A stretch of DNA of 64,000 nt from Streptomyces sp. JHA26 (GTDB lineage Bacteria; Actinomycetota; Actinomycetes; Streptomycetales; Streptomycetaceae), in contig NZ_BDJC01000005.1 in assembly GCF_002005565.1 (NCBI RefSeq), forward strand, positions 1 through 64,000. Reading direction: 5' to 3'. Made by a program: the position numbers and the translations under genes. Of the stretch, positions 47,255-56,377 are shown one piece after another; position 1 is the stretch's first letter; each line of letters opens with the position of its first letter. Under the pieces are notes generated by a model. That model was given only the letters and a program-made list of their open reading frames with translations, made no database searches and had not been told where the DNA came from.

Positions 47255-47326
47255 GAACGTCTGAACGTCTCAGCGTCTGAAGTTCTGAACGTCTCAGCGT
47301 TTCAGCGTCTCAGCCTCTGAACGTCT
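47255..47326. repeat. Nine tandem octanucleotide repeats
   Basis: Nine uninterrupted 8-nt units with consensus SARCGTCT (S = G/C, R = A/G). GAACGTCT occurs four times and CAGCGTCT twice; the other three differ by one or two bases. It lies between the rpsI terminator and the glmM start. Units are not a multiple of three, and no gene overlaps it. Confidence 0.9.
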
Positions 47327-47359
47327 TGTGCCGTTATACGCCCAACGGCCGGGATAAAC

Positions 47360-47399
47360 GAATGCCCCGGCAGCACAGTGGCGTGCCGCCGGGGCGTTC
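47360..47399 (-). terminator. Terminator after rpsI
   Basis: A 17-bp stem with two non-canonical positions (47360-47376 with 47383-47399), immediately after the rpsI stop. Confidence 0.85.
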
Positions 47400-47418
47400 G
47401 GAGTACAGGCAGCGAGGC

Positions 47419-47931
47419 TTAGCGCTTGCTGTACTGCGGAGCCTTGCGGGCCTTCTTCAGACCGGCCTTCTTGCGCTCGACCGCACGGTCGTCGCGCTTG
47501 AGGAAGCCGGCCTTCTTCAGCGGGCCGCGGTTGTTGTCCACGTCGGCCTCGTTCAGCGCACGGGCGACACCGAGACGGAGCGCACCGGCCTGACCGGAGA
47601 CACCGCCACCCGCGATGCGGGCGATGACGTCGTAACGGCCCTCGAGCTCGAGCACCTTGAAGGGCTCGTTGACTTCCTGCTGGTGCACCTTGTTCGGGAA
47701 GTAGTCCTCGAGGGTGCGACCGTTGATCTTCCACTTGCCGGTGCCCGGGACGATCCGGACACGGGCGATGGCGTTCTTGCGACGGCCCAGGCCGGCGGCC
47801 GGCTGGGGCTCGCCGAAGCGGGACGCCATGGACTCCGAGGTGTACTCGCCCTCGACGGGGACCTCGGACTCGGTGGTGTAGCTGTCGATGTCGATCTCTT
47901 CGAGCGGCTGCTCGGCAGTGGTCTCGGCCAC
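47419..47931 (-). CDS. rpsI: 30S ribosomal protein S9
   Basis: 170 aa (uS9). The conserved domain begins about residue 45 ([11 protein letters not shown]) and ends with the universal PQYSKR tail that reaches the P-site tRNA. The first 45 residues are an acidic extension seen in actinobacteria. GTG at 47931 follows GAGGAG. Cotranscribed with rplM. Confidence 0.97.
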   Translation of the reverse strand: MAETTAEQPLEEIDIDSYTTESEVPVEGEYTSESMASRFGEPQPAAGLGRRKNAIARVRIVPGTGKWKINGRTLEDYFPNKVHQQEVNEPFKVLELEGRYDVIARIAGGGVSGQAGALRLGVARALNEADVDNNRGPLKKAGFLKRDDRAVERKKAGLKKARKAPQYSKR

Positions 47932-47973
47932 GATGCTCCTCAGATTCTCTTCAGTCTTAGGGGGTGGCCGGAC

Positions 47974-48417
47974 TTACTGCGCGACCTGGGTGATCTCGAA
48001 CGGCTGCGGCTGCTGCGCGCCGTGCGGGTGCTGGTCACCCTTGTAGACCTTCAGCTTCGAGAGCATCTGACGGCCCAGGGAGTTCTTGGGGAGCATGCCC
48101 TTGACGGCCTTCTCGATGGCCTTCTCCGGGTTCTTGTCCAGCAGCTCGTCGTAGCGCACGGAACGCAGACCGCCCGGGTAGCCGGAGTGGCGGTACGCCA
48201 TCTTCTGGGTCCGCTTGTTGCCGGAGAGGTGCACCTTGTCGGCGTTGATGATGATGACGAAGTCACCGGTGTCGACGTGGGGCGCATAGATGGGCTTGTG
48301 CTTGCCACGGAGGATGGAGGCCGCGGTGGAGGCCAGACGACCCAGGACGATGTCCTGAGCGTCGATGACGTGCCACTGGCGCGTCACATCGCCGGGCTTG
48401 GGGCTGTACGTACGCAC
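47974..48417 (-). CDS. rplM: 50S ribosomal protein L13
   Basis: 147 aa (uL13), normal length, with [16 protein letters not shown] near the N-terminus and [16 protein letters not shown] at 48417. First gene of rplM-rpsI; its predicted promoter is at 48599-48628, giving a leader of about 175 nt that could hold autoregulatory structure. Confidence 0.97.
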   Translation of the reverse strand: MRTYSPKPGDVTRQWHVIDAQDIVLGRLASTAASILRGKHKPIYAPHVDTGDFVIIINADKVHLSGNKRTQKMAYRHSGYPGGLRSVRYDELLDKNPEKAIEKAVKGMLPKNSLGRQMLSKLKVYKGDQHPHGAQQPQPFEITQVAQ

Positions 48418-48598
48418 GGTTCGTAGCCTTCGCTTCTTCAGTGAATGGTCCTGACAAGGTCACCGAAGACGATCACGACAGCCCTGACCGCACTGCGGTG
48501 ACGCAAACCGCGTGCTGGTCGCTGGTCATCGGTCCCGGTCGACCGGTGTAAGGGCCCCTCACGTGAGAATGAGCAAGCCAATACACATACGACTGTGC

Positions 48599-48628
48599 AG
48601 GGTACCCGGGATGTCCCGGTGGGGTCAA
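48599..48628 (-). promoter_or_regulatory. rplM-rpsI promoter
   Basis: Minus strand TTGACC (48623-48628), 18 nt, TACCCT (48599-48604): a strong principal-sigma match. The -35 overlaps the TGA stop of the upstream membrane-protein gene. Confidence 0.8.
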
Positions 48629-49830
48629 AACGGAGCCGCCGACACCCGCGCGGGCCCCGTCGCGCGCCCTCCCCCGCCGTGCTCACCGGCGGGCACCGCA
48701 CCGCCCCGGGCCCGTCGCGCCACCGCCCACGCCAGCACGCACAGCGTGAACGCGTCCTTGAAGGCCCGCTGCCGCACCGACTCCAGCCAGGGCCAGGTCA
48801 GCCCCGGCGCCTGGGGCACCAGGGCGAGCCAGAACCAGGGCCCCCGGGCCACCGCCCCGGCGTACGGCAGTCCGGCGAGCAGCAGCGGCACCGCGACCAG
48901 GAGGTAGTGGTCGTACGACGGCCTGGAGACCAGGAACACCGACAGCATCAGCCCCGCGCCGGTCTCCGCGTACCGCAGCGGCCCCGGGTCCGCGCGGCGC
49001 CAGCGCAGGTACGCGCCCAGCACCCCGGCCCCCGCCGCCGCCACCGCGACCCCCTGCGCGAGCGGCCCCGCCACCCCGAGCCGGGGCAGGACGGCCGCCG
49101 GAGAGGCCTCGTAGAGCCGTACGAACCCGTCGTCGCCGTGCAGGAGGAACGGCAGGGTGCGGGTGAGGAAGCCGGCCGGGTCGGGCATGGCCAGCGCCGC
49201 CGCGCCGGAGGCCAGCGCGGGCACCAGGACGGCCGCCGCCAGAGGACGCCACCGTCCGGCGAACACGAACAGCAGGACCACGGGCGCCAGCAGCGGCTTG
49301 AGCGCCACGGCCGCGCCGATGACGGCCCCCGCCGCCGTCCACCGCCCCCGGCTCGCCAGCAGCAGGCACAGCGGCAGGCCCACCGCCGCGGTCACCGTCC
49401 AGTTGCCGAGCCGCACCAGGTGCCCGAACGGCGCGAAGCCCGCCGCGAGCCCGACGAGCCCGAGGACGCCGAGGCGGCTGCCGTACGGCACCCGGTGCAG
49501 GCGCAGCGCGCAGCCCCAGGCCAGCGCCAGCAGCCCCGTCACCGCCAACGGCGCCAGCACCCGCAGCACGGCCCCGGGCAGCAGCGCCTGCGGGACGGCG
49601 GCCAGGACCGCGCTCGGGAGGTACAGGAAGTGCGGATCGTCGTACGGGGAGCCCCCGGCCAGCCAGGTGCGGGCGGCCCGCACGACGATCGCGTTGTCCA
49701 TCCCCCCGTCCGGGGCCGCCCGGGCCGCGCCCAGCGCCGACGCCCCCAGCACCGCCACGAGCGCCGCCCACGCGTGCCCGCCCGCGGGCCGCACCAACCA
49801 CCCGGAGATGTCGCCTTTGCCCGTCCGCAT
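48625..49830 (-). CDS. GT87-like (DUF2029) membrane glycosyltransferase
   Basis: 401 aa polytopic protein with about ten hydrophobic helices and an extracytoplasmic acidic site after the first helix (DGGMDNAIVVRAARTWLAGGSPYDDPHFLYLP), typical of polyprenyl-phosphate mannosyltransferases of the GT87 / DUF2029 group. Likely adds sugars to a lipid-linked or envelope glycan. ATG at 49830 is 7 nt after TAGCGT on the minus strand and lacks an RBS: leaderless. Its stop codon lies inside the rplM -35 box. Confidence 0.88.
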   Translation of the reverse strand: MRTGKGDISGWLVRPAGGHAWAALVAVLGASALGAARAAPDGGMDNAIVVRAARTWLAGGSPYDDPHFLYLPSAVLAAVPQALLPGAVLRVLAPLAVTGLLALAWGCALRLHRVPYGSRLGVLGLVGLAAGFAPFGHLVRLGNWTVTAAVGLPLCLLLASRGRWTAAGAVIGAAVALKPLLAPVVLLFVFAGRWRPLAAAVLVPALASGAAALAMPDPAGFLTRTLPFLLHGDDGFVRLYEASPAAVLPRLGVAGPLAQGVAVAAAGAGVLGAYLRWRRADPGPLRYAETGAGLMLSVFLVSRPSYDHYLLVAVPLLLAGLPYAGAVARGPWFWLALVPQAPGLTWPWLESVRQRAFKDAFTLCVLAWAVARRARGGAVPAGEHGGGGRATGPARVSAAPF

Positions 49831-49904
49831 GAGGGGAACGCTAGGCGCTGCGGCCCCTCCACAGCCGCACCAGCACGCCCCTGAGCCCGTCTAAGATGCC
49901 GCCC

Positions 49905-50783
49905 ATGAGCTTTGGGCAGGGGGGACCTCAGTCGCAGTGGGATCCCTGGAAACCGCAATCGCAGCAGCAGCCCTGGAACAGCGGCGGCGACTCCCCGGAC
50001 TGGGCCGCGCTCGCGGAGGCCTCGGAGGCCCGTAACAAGCGCCGCCGGCTGCTGTTCATCGGCGGCGGGGCGCTGGCCACCGTGGCGATCGCCAGTGCCG
50101 TCGCCGTGGCCGTGGTCTCGGCGAACGGCTCCGGCCAGGCGTCGGACACGCCCACCTCCCAGCTGCCGTCGACCGCGGACATCCCCAGCCAGTCGGCCGC
50201 GCCCCCCTCGTTCGCGCCGACCAGTGCCCCGCCGCCGCTGGACCCGAAGGACTTCGTGTCCAGCGGCAAGAAGGACAGGGCCCCGCTGAGCGCGGACATC
50301 CTCTTCCCGGGCACGCAGCTGACCATGGGCGACATCGTGTACAAGAAGGGCCCGACGGCGGACACCCGCACCTGCGCCTCCGCCGCCCAGGGCACCCTGC
50401 CGAAGGCCCTCACCGCCAACGGCTGCACCCGGCTGCTCCGCGTCACCTACACCAAGGGCGAGATCGCGGTGACGGTCGGCGTGGCCGTCTTCGACACCGA
50501 GGCGCAGGCGCTGAAGGCCAAGGCCCAGACCGACAAGAAGAGCATCGTGCGCTCCCTGTCCGGCGGCGGCGTGAAGTCGTTCTGCACCGGCGCGGTCTGC
50601 CGCTCCACCACCAACTCCTACGGCCGCTACGCCTACTTCACGATCGCCGGCTTCACGGACGGCAAGAACGTGACGCAGAAGGCCACGGACGTGTTCCGCA
50701 CCGGCGACGACCTGGCCGAGTTCGCCTTCCGGCAGATCCGCCGGCGCGGCGAGGCCCAGGCGTCGGCGGCGGCGGCCGGGTAG
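49905..50783 (+). CDS. Membrane-anchored hypothetical protein
   Basis: 292 aa. A Gln/Pro/Trp-rich cytoplasmic N-terminus (1-45) with a basic RNKRRRLL, one transmembrane helix (about 50-72), a Ser/Pro-rich stalk (75-120) and an extracytoplasmic domain (about 125-285) with a Cys pair in SFCTGAVC. Function not recognised. ATG at 49905 is 7 nt after TAAGAT, a clear leaderless arrangement; an ATG at 49896 overlaps the -10 itself and is rejected. Divergent from the GT87 gene by 74 bp. Confidence 0.82.
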   Translation: MSFGQGGPQSQWDPWKPQSQQQPWNSGGDSPDWAALAEASEARNKRRRLLFIGGGALATVAIASAVAVAVVSANGSGQASDTPTSQLPSTADIPSQSAAPPSFAPTSAPPPLDPKDFVSSGKKDRAPLSADILFPGTQLTMGDIVYKKGPTADTRTCASAAQGTLPKALTANGCTRLLRVTYTKGEIAVTVGVAVFDTEAQALKAKAQTDKKSIVRSLSGGGVKSFCTGAVCRSTTNSYGRYAYFTIAGFTDGKNVTQKATDVFRTGDDLAEFAFRQIRRRGEAQASAAAAG

Positions 50784-50787
50784 CGGC

Positions 50788-51642
50788 TCAGCAGCAGCCG
50801 GCCCCCGGCAGGGTGCGTCGGTTGCGCGCCTCCTTGTTCCGCGCCGCCAGCAGCTCGTCCGCCGGATAGCCGACCTCCTCCAGGGTCAGCCCGTGCGGCC
50901 GGACGACGTGCACGGCGGAGTCCCGGACGCCGGCGGCGAGCACCTTGGCGGGCCAGTCGGGCGGGCGGTGCCCGTCGCCGACGAACAGGAGCGCCCCGAT
51001 CAGGGAGCGGACCATGTTGTGGCAGAAGGCGTCGGCCCGGACGGTGGCGGTGATGATCCCGTCGTCGCCGCGCACCAGGCTCAGCTCCTGAAGGGTCCGG
51101 ATGGTCGTGGCCCCCTCCCGCTTCTTGCAGTAGGCGGCGAAGTCGTGCTCCCCGAGCAGTCCCCGGGCCGCCTCGTTCATGGCGTCCACGTCGAGGGGCC
51201 AGTCGTGCCACAGGACGTGTCCGCGCAGCAGCGGATCGACGCCGCCGGGGTTGTCGGTGACCCGGTAGGCGTAGCGCCGCCAGATCGCGGAGAACCGGGC
51301 GTCGAAGCCGCCGGGCGCCTCCCTGAGGGCCCACACCCGCACGTCCCGGGACAGCCGCCCGGCGAGCCGCTTGAGCAGCTTGCCGTGGTGCTCGGCCCAC
51401 ACCTCGCGCGGCAGGTCGACGTGGGCGACCTGGCCCCGGGCGTGCACCCCGGCGTCGGTCCGCCCCGCCACGGTCAGTTCGTACGTCTCACGGGACCGCG
51501 TGACCGTGCGCAGCGCGTCCTCGATCTCCCCCTGCACGGTCCGCCGCCCGCCGGCCTGCTTGGCCCAGCCGGAGAACTCGGTGCCGTCGTAGGAAAGATC
51601 AAGGCGCACCCGTACGTGTCCGGGCTCTACTTCCTCACTCAC
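50788..51642 (-). CDS. truA: tRNA pseudouridine(38-40) synthase
   Basis: 284 aa. Isomerises U38-40 in the anticodon arm. Catalytic Asp63 in [23 protein letters not shown] near the N-terminus; [11 protein letters not shown] in the C-terminal half. GTG at 51642. Follows rplQ as in many actinobacteria but is separated by a terminator-like hairpin (51668-51699). Converges closely with the 49905 gene (4 nt between stops). Confidence 0.96.
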   Translation of the reverse strand: MSEEVEPGHVRVRLDLSYDGTEFSGWAKQAGGRRTVQGEIEDALRTVTRSRETYELTVAGRTDAGVHARGQVAHVDLPREVWAEHHGKLLKRLAGRLSRDVRVWALREAPGGFDARFSAIWRRYAYRVTDNPGGVDPLLRGHVLWHDWPLDVDAMNEAARGLLGEHDFAAYCKKREGATTIRTLQELSLVRGDDGIITATVRADAFCHNMVRSLIGALLFVGDGHRPPDWPAKVLAAGVRDSAVHVVRPHGLTLEEVGYPADELLAARNKEARNRRTLPGAGCC

Positions 51643-51667
51643 CCCTGAATCTTCTCAGGAACGGCGA

Positions 51668-51699
51668 ACGGGCCCGCCCCCGGAAGGGGACGGGCCCGT
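51668..51699 (-). terminator. Terminator-like hairpin after rplQ
   Basis: ACGGGCCCG pairs with CGGGCCCGT, with an extra C4/G4 pairing separated by a one-base bulge, between rplQ and truA. Confidence 0.75.
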
Positions 51700-51714
51700 C
51701 ACGAGCCGGAAGCC

Positions 51715-52209
51715 TCAGGCCTCCTTGGACTCCTCGGCCGGGGCCTCGGCGGCCTCGGTCTTGGTCTCCTCGGCAGCCGGAGCGGCCTCGGCGTCCTTGG
51801 CGGCACGCTTGGTGGCGGCCTCGGCCTCACCGGTGGCCTGCTGCGCCACGGTCAGCGCCTCGACCAGCTCGATGACGGCCATGGGCGCGTTGTCGCCACG
51901 GCGGTTGCCGATCTTGGTGATCCGGGTGTAGCCACCGGGACGGTTCTCGTACCGGGGGCCGATCTCGGTGAAGAGCGTGTGGACGACGCTCTTGTCCGTG
52001 ATGACCTGGAGCACCTGACGGCGGTTGTGAAGGTCGCCCTTCTTCGCCTTGGTGACCAGACGCTCGGCGTACGGACGCAGCTTGCGCGCCTTCGCCTCGG
52101 TCGTGGTGATGCGGCCGTGCTCGAACAGCGACTTCGCGAGGTTCGCGAGGAGCAGCTTCTCGTGCGCGGCGCTGCCGCCCAGACGGGCACCCTTGGTGGG
52201 CTTCGGCAT
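51715..52209 (-). CDS. rplQ: 50S ribosomal protein L17
   Basis: 164 aa (bL17). The core domain (1-120) includes [17 protein letters not shown] and [16 protein letters not shown]. An Ala/Glu/Lys-rich tail (about 125-164) is extra compared with the E. coli protein and is common in Streptomyces. ATG at 52209. Last r-protein gene of the alpha operon. Confidence 0.97.
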   Translation of the reverse strand: MPKPTKGARLGGSAAHEKLLLANLAKSLFEHGRITTTEAKARKLRPYAERLVTKAKKGDLHNRRQVLQVITDKSVVHTLFTEIGPRYENRPGGYTRITKIGNRRGDNAPMAVIELVEALTVAQQATGEAEAATKRAAKDAEAAPAAEETKTEAAEAPAEESKEA

Positions 52210-52288
52210 GGTGTTTCTCCTAGGTGTCTGCCCCGGCCGTATCAGGTACCGAGGTCAGTATCTGAGCAGACGGTTGTCTGTCAGAGAT

Positions 52289-52318
52289 CCGGAGACTGCC
52301 CCGAAGGGGCGTCTCCGG
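52289..52318 (-). terminator. Hairpin between rpoA and rplQ
   Basis: CCGGAGAC pairs with GTCTCCGG with an inner C4/G4 arm around GAA. It is immediately followed by a dispersed repeat copy. Confidence 0.75.
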
Positions 52319-52320
52319 AA

Positions 52321-52368
52321 GGGGCGCGGGGAACTGCGCGGCCAGCCACAGCTCACCCGCACCCGCAG
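52321..52368 (+). repeat. Dispersed intergenic repeat, copy 3
   Basis: GGGGCGCGGGGAACTGCGCG core plus a CCAGCCACAGC...CACCCGCAG tail, inserted between rpoA and rplQ. Confidence 0.8.
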
Positions 52369-52390
52369 TACGGCCCTCCTCGCGGAGCGC

Positions 52391-53413
52391 TCAGTACTGC
52401 TCGGTCTCGACGAAGCCCGCGTCCGCGTCGTCATCGGCACCGAACGCGTCCGCGGCGGCGGTCGGGTCGAATCCGGGCGGGCTGTCCTTGAGCGCGAGGC
52501 CCATGCCGGCCAGCTTCGCCTTGACCTCGTCGATGGACTTCGCACCGAAGTTGCGGATGTCCAGCAGGTCGGCCTCCGAGCGGGCGACGAGCTCACCCAC
52601 GGAGTGGATGCCCTCGCGCTTGAGGCAGTTGTACGACCGAACGGTGAGCTCGAGCTCCTCGATCGGCAGCGCCAGGTCGGCGGCGAGCGCGGCGTCCGTC
52701 GGGGACGGACCCATGTCGATGCCCTCGGCGTCGATGTTCAGCTCGCGGGCGAGACCGAACAGCTCGACGAGGGTCTTGCCCGCGGACGCCATGGCGTCGC
52801 GCGGCCGCATGGCCTGCTTCGTCTCGACGTCGACGATCAGCTTGTCGAAGTCGGTGCGCTGCTCGACACGCGTGGCCTCGACCTTGTACGTGACCTTGAG
52901 GACCGGCGAGTAGATCGAGTCGACCGGGATGCGGCCGATCTCCTGGCCCACCTGCTTGTTCTGCACGGCGGAGACGTAGCCGCGACCGCGCTCGACGGTC
53001 AGCTCCATCTCCAGCTTGCCCTTGCCGTTGAGCGTGGCGAGGACGAGGTCGGGGTTGTGCACCTCGACACCGGCCGGGGGCGCGATGTCGGCGGCGGTGA
53101 CCAGACCCGGGCCCTGCTTGCGCAGGTACATCACGACCGGCTCGTCGTGCTCCGAGGAGACGACCAGCTGCTTGATGTTGAGGATCAGGTCGGTGACGTC
53201 CTCCTTGACGCCCGGCACGGTGGTGAACTCGTGCAGGACGCCGTCGATGCGGATGCTGGTCACAGCAGCGCCGGGGATCGACGAGAGGAGGGTGCGGCGG
53301 AGGGAGTTGCCGAGGGTGTAGCCGAAGCCCGGCTCCAGCGGCTCGATGACGAACCGGGAGCGGAACTCGTCGACGACCTCTTCGGTCAACGAGGGACGCT
53401 GAGCGATCAGCAT
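52391..53413 (-). CDS. rpoA: DNA-directed RNA polymerase alpha subunit
   Basis: 340 aa. N-terminal assembly domain (about 1-235: [28 protein letters not shown]) and C-terminal DNA/activator-binding domain (about 250-320: [34 protein letters not shown]). Ends in an acidic tail. ATG at 53413. Lies downstream of rpsK with a 218-bp gap containing a duplicated rpsK tail. Confidence 0.98.
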   Translation of the reverse strand: MLIAQRPSLTEEVVDEFRSRFVIEPLEPGFGYTLGNSLRRTLLSSIPGAAVTSIRIDGVLHEFTTVPGVKEDVTDLILNIKQLVVSSEHDEPVVMYLRKQGPGLVTAADIAPPAGVEVHNPDLVLATLNGKGKLEMELTVERGRGYVSAVQNKQVGQEIGRIPVDSIYSPVLKVTYKVEATRVEQRTDFDKLIVDVETKQAMRPRDAMASAGKTLVELFGLARELNIDAEGIDMGPSPTDAALAADLALPIEELELTVRSYNCLKREGIHSVGELVARSEADLLDIRNFGAKSIDEVKAKLAGMGLALKDSPPGFDPTAAADAFGADDDADAGFVETEQY

Positions 53414-53530
53414 GGAGTGAATCCTTCAGTCAGGGGCGCCCGCTATTTGACGCCCGACTCTGTACTGCAAGGGTACGGGCGGCACGACCGGAAAGAGCCG
53501 TACCGCCCGGAAATCCCTGACGAAGCGAGG

Positions 53531-53560
53531 TCACACGCGACGACGCTTCGGCGGACGGCA
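53531..53560 (-). pseudogene. Duplicated 3' end of rpsK
   Basis: 30 bp differing at one base from the genuine rpsK end at 53632-53661; encodes CRPPKRRRV and a stop. It lies downstream of rpsK, beyond a hairpin. Confidence 0.85.
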
Positions 53561-53575
53561 CCCGTACCGCGACAT

Positions 53576-53593
53576 GTGGGGGACGACCCCCAC
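53576..53593 (-). terminator. Hairpin after rpsK
   Basis: GTGGGGG-ACGA-CCCCCAC, seven perfect pairs with a tetraloop, between the true rpsK stop and its duplicated tail. Confidence 0.6.
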
Positions 53594-53631
53594 ACCCCCA
53601 GCCGGATGCCGCGTTGCCGTGAGCCGGCGCG

Positions 53632-54036
53632 TCAGACGCGACGACGCTTCGGCGGACGGCAGCCGTTGTGCGGGGTGGGCGTGACGTCCTGGATGGAGCC
53701 GACCTCGAGGCCGGTCGCCTGCAGGGAGCGGATCGCGGTCTCACGACCGGAACCCGGGCCCTTGACGAACACGTCGACCTTGCGCATGCCGTGCTCCTGA
53801 GCGCGGCGGGCAGCCGACTCGGCGGCCATCTGCGCGGCGAACGGCGTGGACTTCCGGGAGCCCTTGAAGCCGACGTGGCCGGCGGAGGCCCAGGAGATCA
53901 CGTTGCCGGACGGGTCCGTGATCGACACGATGGTGTTGTTGAACGTGCTCTTGATGTGCGCGTGGCCGTGAGCGACGTTCTTCTTTTCCTTGCGGCGCAC
54001 CTTCTTGGCAGCGCCCTGACGTCCCTTGGGGGGCAT
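53632..54036 (-). CDS. rpsK: 30S ribosomal protein S11
   Basis: 134 aa (uS11), with [26 protein letters not shown] and the conserved C-terminus [16 protein letters not shown] at 54036. Its last nine codons plus stop are repeated downstream at 53531-53560. Confidence 0.98.
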   Translation of the reverse strand: MPPKGRQGAAKKVRRKEKKNVAHGHAHIKSTFNNTIVSITDPSGNVISWASAGHVGFKGSRKSTPFAAQMAAESAARRAQEHGMRKVDVFVKGPGSGRETAIRSLQATGLEVGSIQDVTPTPHNGCRPPKRRRV

Positions 54037-54102
54037 GTCGTTCTCCTACGGGAGGTGGTCGGTCCTACAGCGAAGACCGCTGGACGGCGAGTCCGCTGCG
54101 GA

Positions 54103-54483
54103 CTACTTCTTGCCCGGCTTCTTCTTACCGGCGATGGCGCGACGCGGGCCCTTGCGGGTGCGGGCGTTGGTGCTGGTGCGCTGACCGCGGACGGGCAGGC
54201 CGCGGCGGTGACGCAGACCCTGGTACGTGCCGATCTCGACCTTGCGGCGGATGTCGGCCTGGATCTCGCGACGGAGGTCACCCTCGGTCTTGATGTTGTT
54301 GTCGACGTACTCGCGGATCGCGACGAGCTGCTCCTCGGAGAGGTCGCGAACGCGGGTGTTCGGGTCGACGCCGGTGGCGGCCAGCGTCTGCTGCGAAAGG
54401 GTCCGGCCGATGCCGAACACGTAGGTGAGGGCGATCTCCACGCGCTTTTCGCGCGGGATGTCAACACCGGAAACGCGTGCCAT
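54103..54483 (-). CDS. rpsM: 30S ribosomal protein S13
   Basis: 126 aa (uS13), with [22 protein letters not shown] start, [15 protein letters not shown] and a Lys-rich tail KKPGKK. ATG at 54483. It is followed by rpsK (66-bp gap) and preceded by rpmJ with a 188-bp gap that contains a weak hairpin near 54583-54600. Confidence 0.98.
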   Translation of the reverse strand: MARVSGVDIPREKRVEIALTYVFGIGRTLSQQTLAATGVDPNTRVRDLSEEQLVAIREYVDNNIKTEGDLRREIQADIRRKVEIGTYQGLRHRRGLPVRGQRTSTNARTRKGPRRAIAGKKKPGKK

Positions 54484-54671
54484 TCAATGGCTCCAGTTGG
54501 TTGTCGGAGGTCTTCCACAGAACCGGCTCCCGGCCGCCGTATCAGGTACGAACCGGGTCCCCGGCCTCCGAACCGGGGGTGTCGGGCACCTGGGTGCCCG
54601 GGTCCTGCGTATGAACATGTTCAGCTCGCGTCGCGCGAAGTCATGCGAATCGCGGAGGGAACGGTCGTGCG

Positions 54672-54785
54672 TCAGCCCTGGCGCTGCTTGTGGCGCGGGT
54701 TGTCGCAGATGACCATGACCCGACCGTGACGGCGGATCACCCTGCACTTGTCGCAGATCTTCTTGACGCTCGGCTTGACCTTCAT
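54672..54785 (-). CDS. rpmJ: 50S ribosomal protein L36 (zinc-containing form)
   Basis: 37 aa (bL36). Zinc ligands CxxC...C...H are present (CDKC, ICDNPRH), i.e. the C+ type. ATG at 54783-54785, stop TGA at 54672-54674, with GGAGAA upstream. Sits between infA and rpsM, the standard place. Confidence 0.96.
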   Translation of the reverse strand: MKVKPSVKKICDKCRVIRRHGRVMVICDNPRHKQRQG

Positions 54786-54853
54786 GGGGTGAGGTTCTCC
54801 GGGTCAGTTGCCGGCGGTCCCACGGCACAGTGCCGCGGGACGTGGGGCAAGAT

Positions 54854-55075
54854 CTACTTGTACCGGTAGACGATCCGGCCACGCGTCAGGTCGTACGGAG
54901 ACAGCTCCACCACGACCCGGTCGTCAGGGAGGATGCGGATGTAGTGCATGCGCATCTTGCCGCTGATGTGTGCCAGGACCTGGTGGCCGTTCTGGAGCTC
55001 GACCCTGAACATGGCGTTCGGAAGAGACTCGACGACAGTGCCCTCGATCTCGATGGCACCTTGCTTCTTGGCCAC
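54854..55075 (-). CDS. infA: Translation initiation factor IF-1
   Basis: 73 aa OB-fold protein that blocks the ribosomal A site during initiation. [20 protein letters not shown] and [16 protein letters not shown] are family signatures. GTG at 55075. A TAGACT hexamer on the minus strand at 55165-55170 may be the -10 of a local promoter. Confidence 0.98.
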   Translation of the reverse strand: MAKKQGAIEIEGTVVESLPNAMFRVELQNGHQVLAHISGKMRMHYIRILPDDRVVVELSPYDLTRGRIVYRYK

Positions 55076-55388
55076 GCTTCGCCCTTCGAATCGACTACCT
55101 TGATCGACTCCGCTGCGCCCTGCGAGCAGATGCAGGCATACGGGTGCACTGGAGCCGACGAGTCAGTCTACGTCAGCACCCCCGGAAAGGCGAAACGAGG
55201 AAGTCTGCCCCACGGGTGAGATCGTTACGCCAGCGGGTCCGGGGCCGCCGTGATCCCCAGTTCCGCCAGCTTCGCCTTGCCTCCGACCGCTCCCTCACGC
55301 CCCTCTCGCGGGCTCGGCGCCAGGGGCGCCTCACAGGCTTCGAGCGGCTGCGCCGGCCTCCGACCGGCGGTCGCGCCGCGGACCGGAG
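55076..55388. other. infA-map intergenic region
   Basis: 313 bp. The half near infA carries a possible promoter; the rest contains an exact copy of the last 56 bp region of map (55230-55285) and a GC-rich spacer. Confidence 0.75.
55230..55285 (-). pseudogene. Duplicated 3' end of map
   Basis: 56 bp identical to 55394-55449 in the map gene, 164 bp downstream of it. In the same frame it encodes the map C-terminal residues (GGKAKLAELGITAAPDPL) with its own TAA stop at 55225-55227. Confidence 0.92.
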
Positions 55389-56225
55389 TCACCCCAGCGG
55401 GTCCGGGGCCGCCGTGATCCCCAGTTCCGCCAGCTTCGCCTTGCCTCCGTCGGGGGCCGTCAGGACCAGGGGGCCCTGCTCCGTCAGCGCCACGGAGTGC
55501 TCCCAGTGCGACGACCACGTGCCGTCGGTCGTGATGACCGTCCAGTCGTCCCGGAGGACCTCGGTCCTCGGGGTGCCGAGGGACACCATCGGCTCGATGG
55601 CCAGGCAGAAGCCGGGCACCAGCTTCGGGCCCTTGCCGCGGCGCCGGTCGACGTAGTTCAGCAGGTGCGGGTCCATGTGCATCTCGGTGCCGATGCCGTG
55701 GCCGCCGTAGTCCTCGATGATCCCGTACTTGCCGCCGCCCGGCTTGGGCTGGCGACGGATGTACGTCTCGACGGCCCGCGAGATGTCGACGAGGCGGTTG
55801 CCCTGCTTCATCGCCGCGATGCCGGCCCACATCGACTCCTCGGTCACCCGGGAGAGCTCGATCAGCTCCGGGGCGTGACCGGAGCCGACGAAGGCCGTGT
55901 AGGCGGCGTCGCCGTGCCAGCCGTCGACGATCGCGCCGCAGTCGACGGAGATGATGTCCCCGTCCTTGAGGACCACGTCGTCGGACGGGATGCCGTGGAC
56001 GACGACCTCGTTCACGGACGTGCAGATCGTCGCCGGGAACCCGCCGTAGCCGAGGAAGTTCGGCTTGGCGTCGTGCTCCGCGAGCACCTTGCGGGCGACC
56101 TGGTCCAGGTCCTTGGTCGTGGCGCCGGGCACGGCGGCCTCCCGCGTGGCCGCGTGGATGGCGGCGACGACCAGCCCCGCCTCACGCATCTTGGCGATCT
56201 GCTCGGGGCTCTTGATCTGCACCAT
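55389..56225 (-). CDS. map: Methionine aminopeptidase (type I)
   Basis: 278 aa. Removes initiator Met. The pita-bread fold ligands are visible: DCGAIVDGWHGDAAY (two Asp), GGHGIGTEMH (His), AIEPM (Glu) and a C-terminal EHSVALTE (Glu). ATG at 56225 (MVQIKS) is the conserved start. Follows adk, with a hairpin between. Its 3' end is duplicated downstream. Confidence 0.97.
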   Translation of the reverse strand: MVQIKSPEQIAKMREAGLVVAAIHAATREAAVPGATTKDLDQVARKVLAEHDAKPNFLGYGGFPATICTSVNEVVVHGIPSDDVVLKDGDIISVDCGAIVDGWHGDAAYTAFVGSGHAPELIELSRVTEESMWAGIAAMKQGNRLVDISRAVETYIRRQPKPGGGKYGIIEDYGGHGIGTEMHMDPHLLNYVDRRRGKGPKLVPGFCLAIEPMVSLGTPRTEVLRDDWTVITTDGTWSSHWEHSVALTEQGPLVLTAPDGGKAKLAELGITAAPDPLG

Positions 56226-56324
56226 GGGGACTGCGGCCTTTCTGGACCGGAAGAACAACGGACGTCATCAACGATACGGGGCCGGACCCCCGCGTCGGCC
56301 GTGGGCGGCCGCGGCCGTCCACGC

Positions 56325-56360
56325 CACAGCCGCGGCCCCCGGGAAGGAGCCGCGGCTGTG
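56325..56360 (-). terminator. Terminator-like hairpin between adk and map
   Basis: CACAGCCGCGGC and GCCGCGGCTGTG are perfect 12-bp complements around a 12-nt loop, just after the adk stop. Confidence 0.8.
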
Positions 56361-56377
56361 ACCACGCAACGCCGGAC

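Noticed and set aside
47255..47326. CRISPR array
   Set aside because: Units are 8 nt with no spacers and no cas genes nearby; it is a simple tandem repeat.
54583..54600. Terminator between rpmJ and rpsM
   Set aside because: Only 7-8 bp of complementarity with almost no loop; too weak to call.
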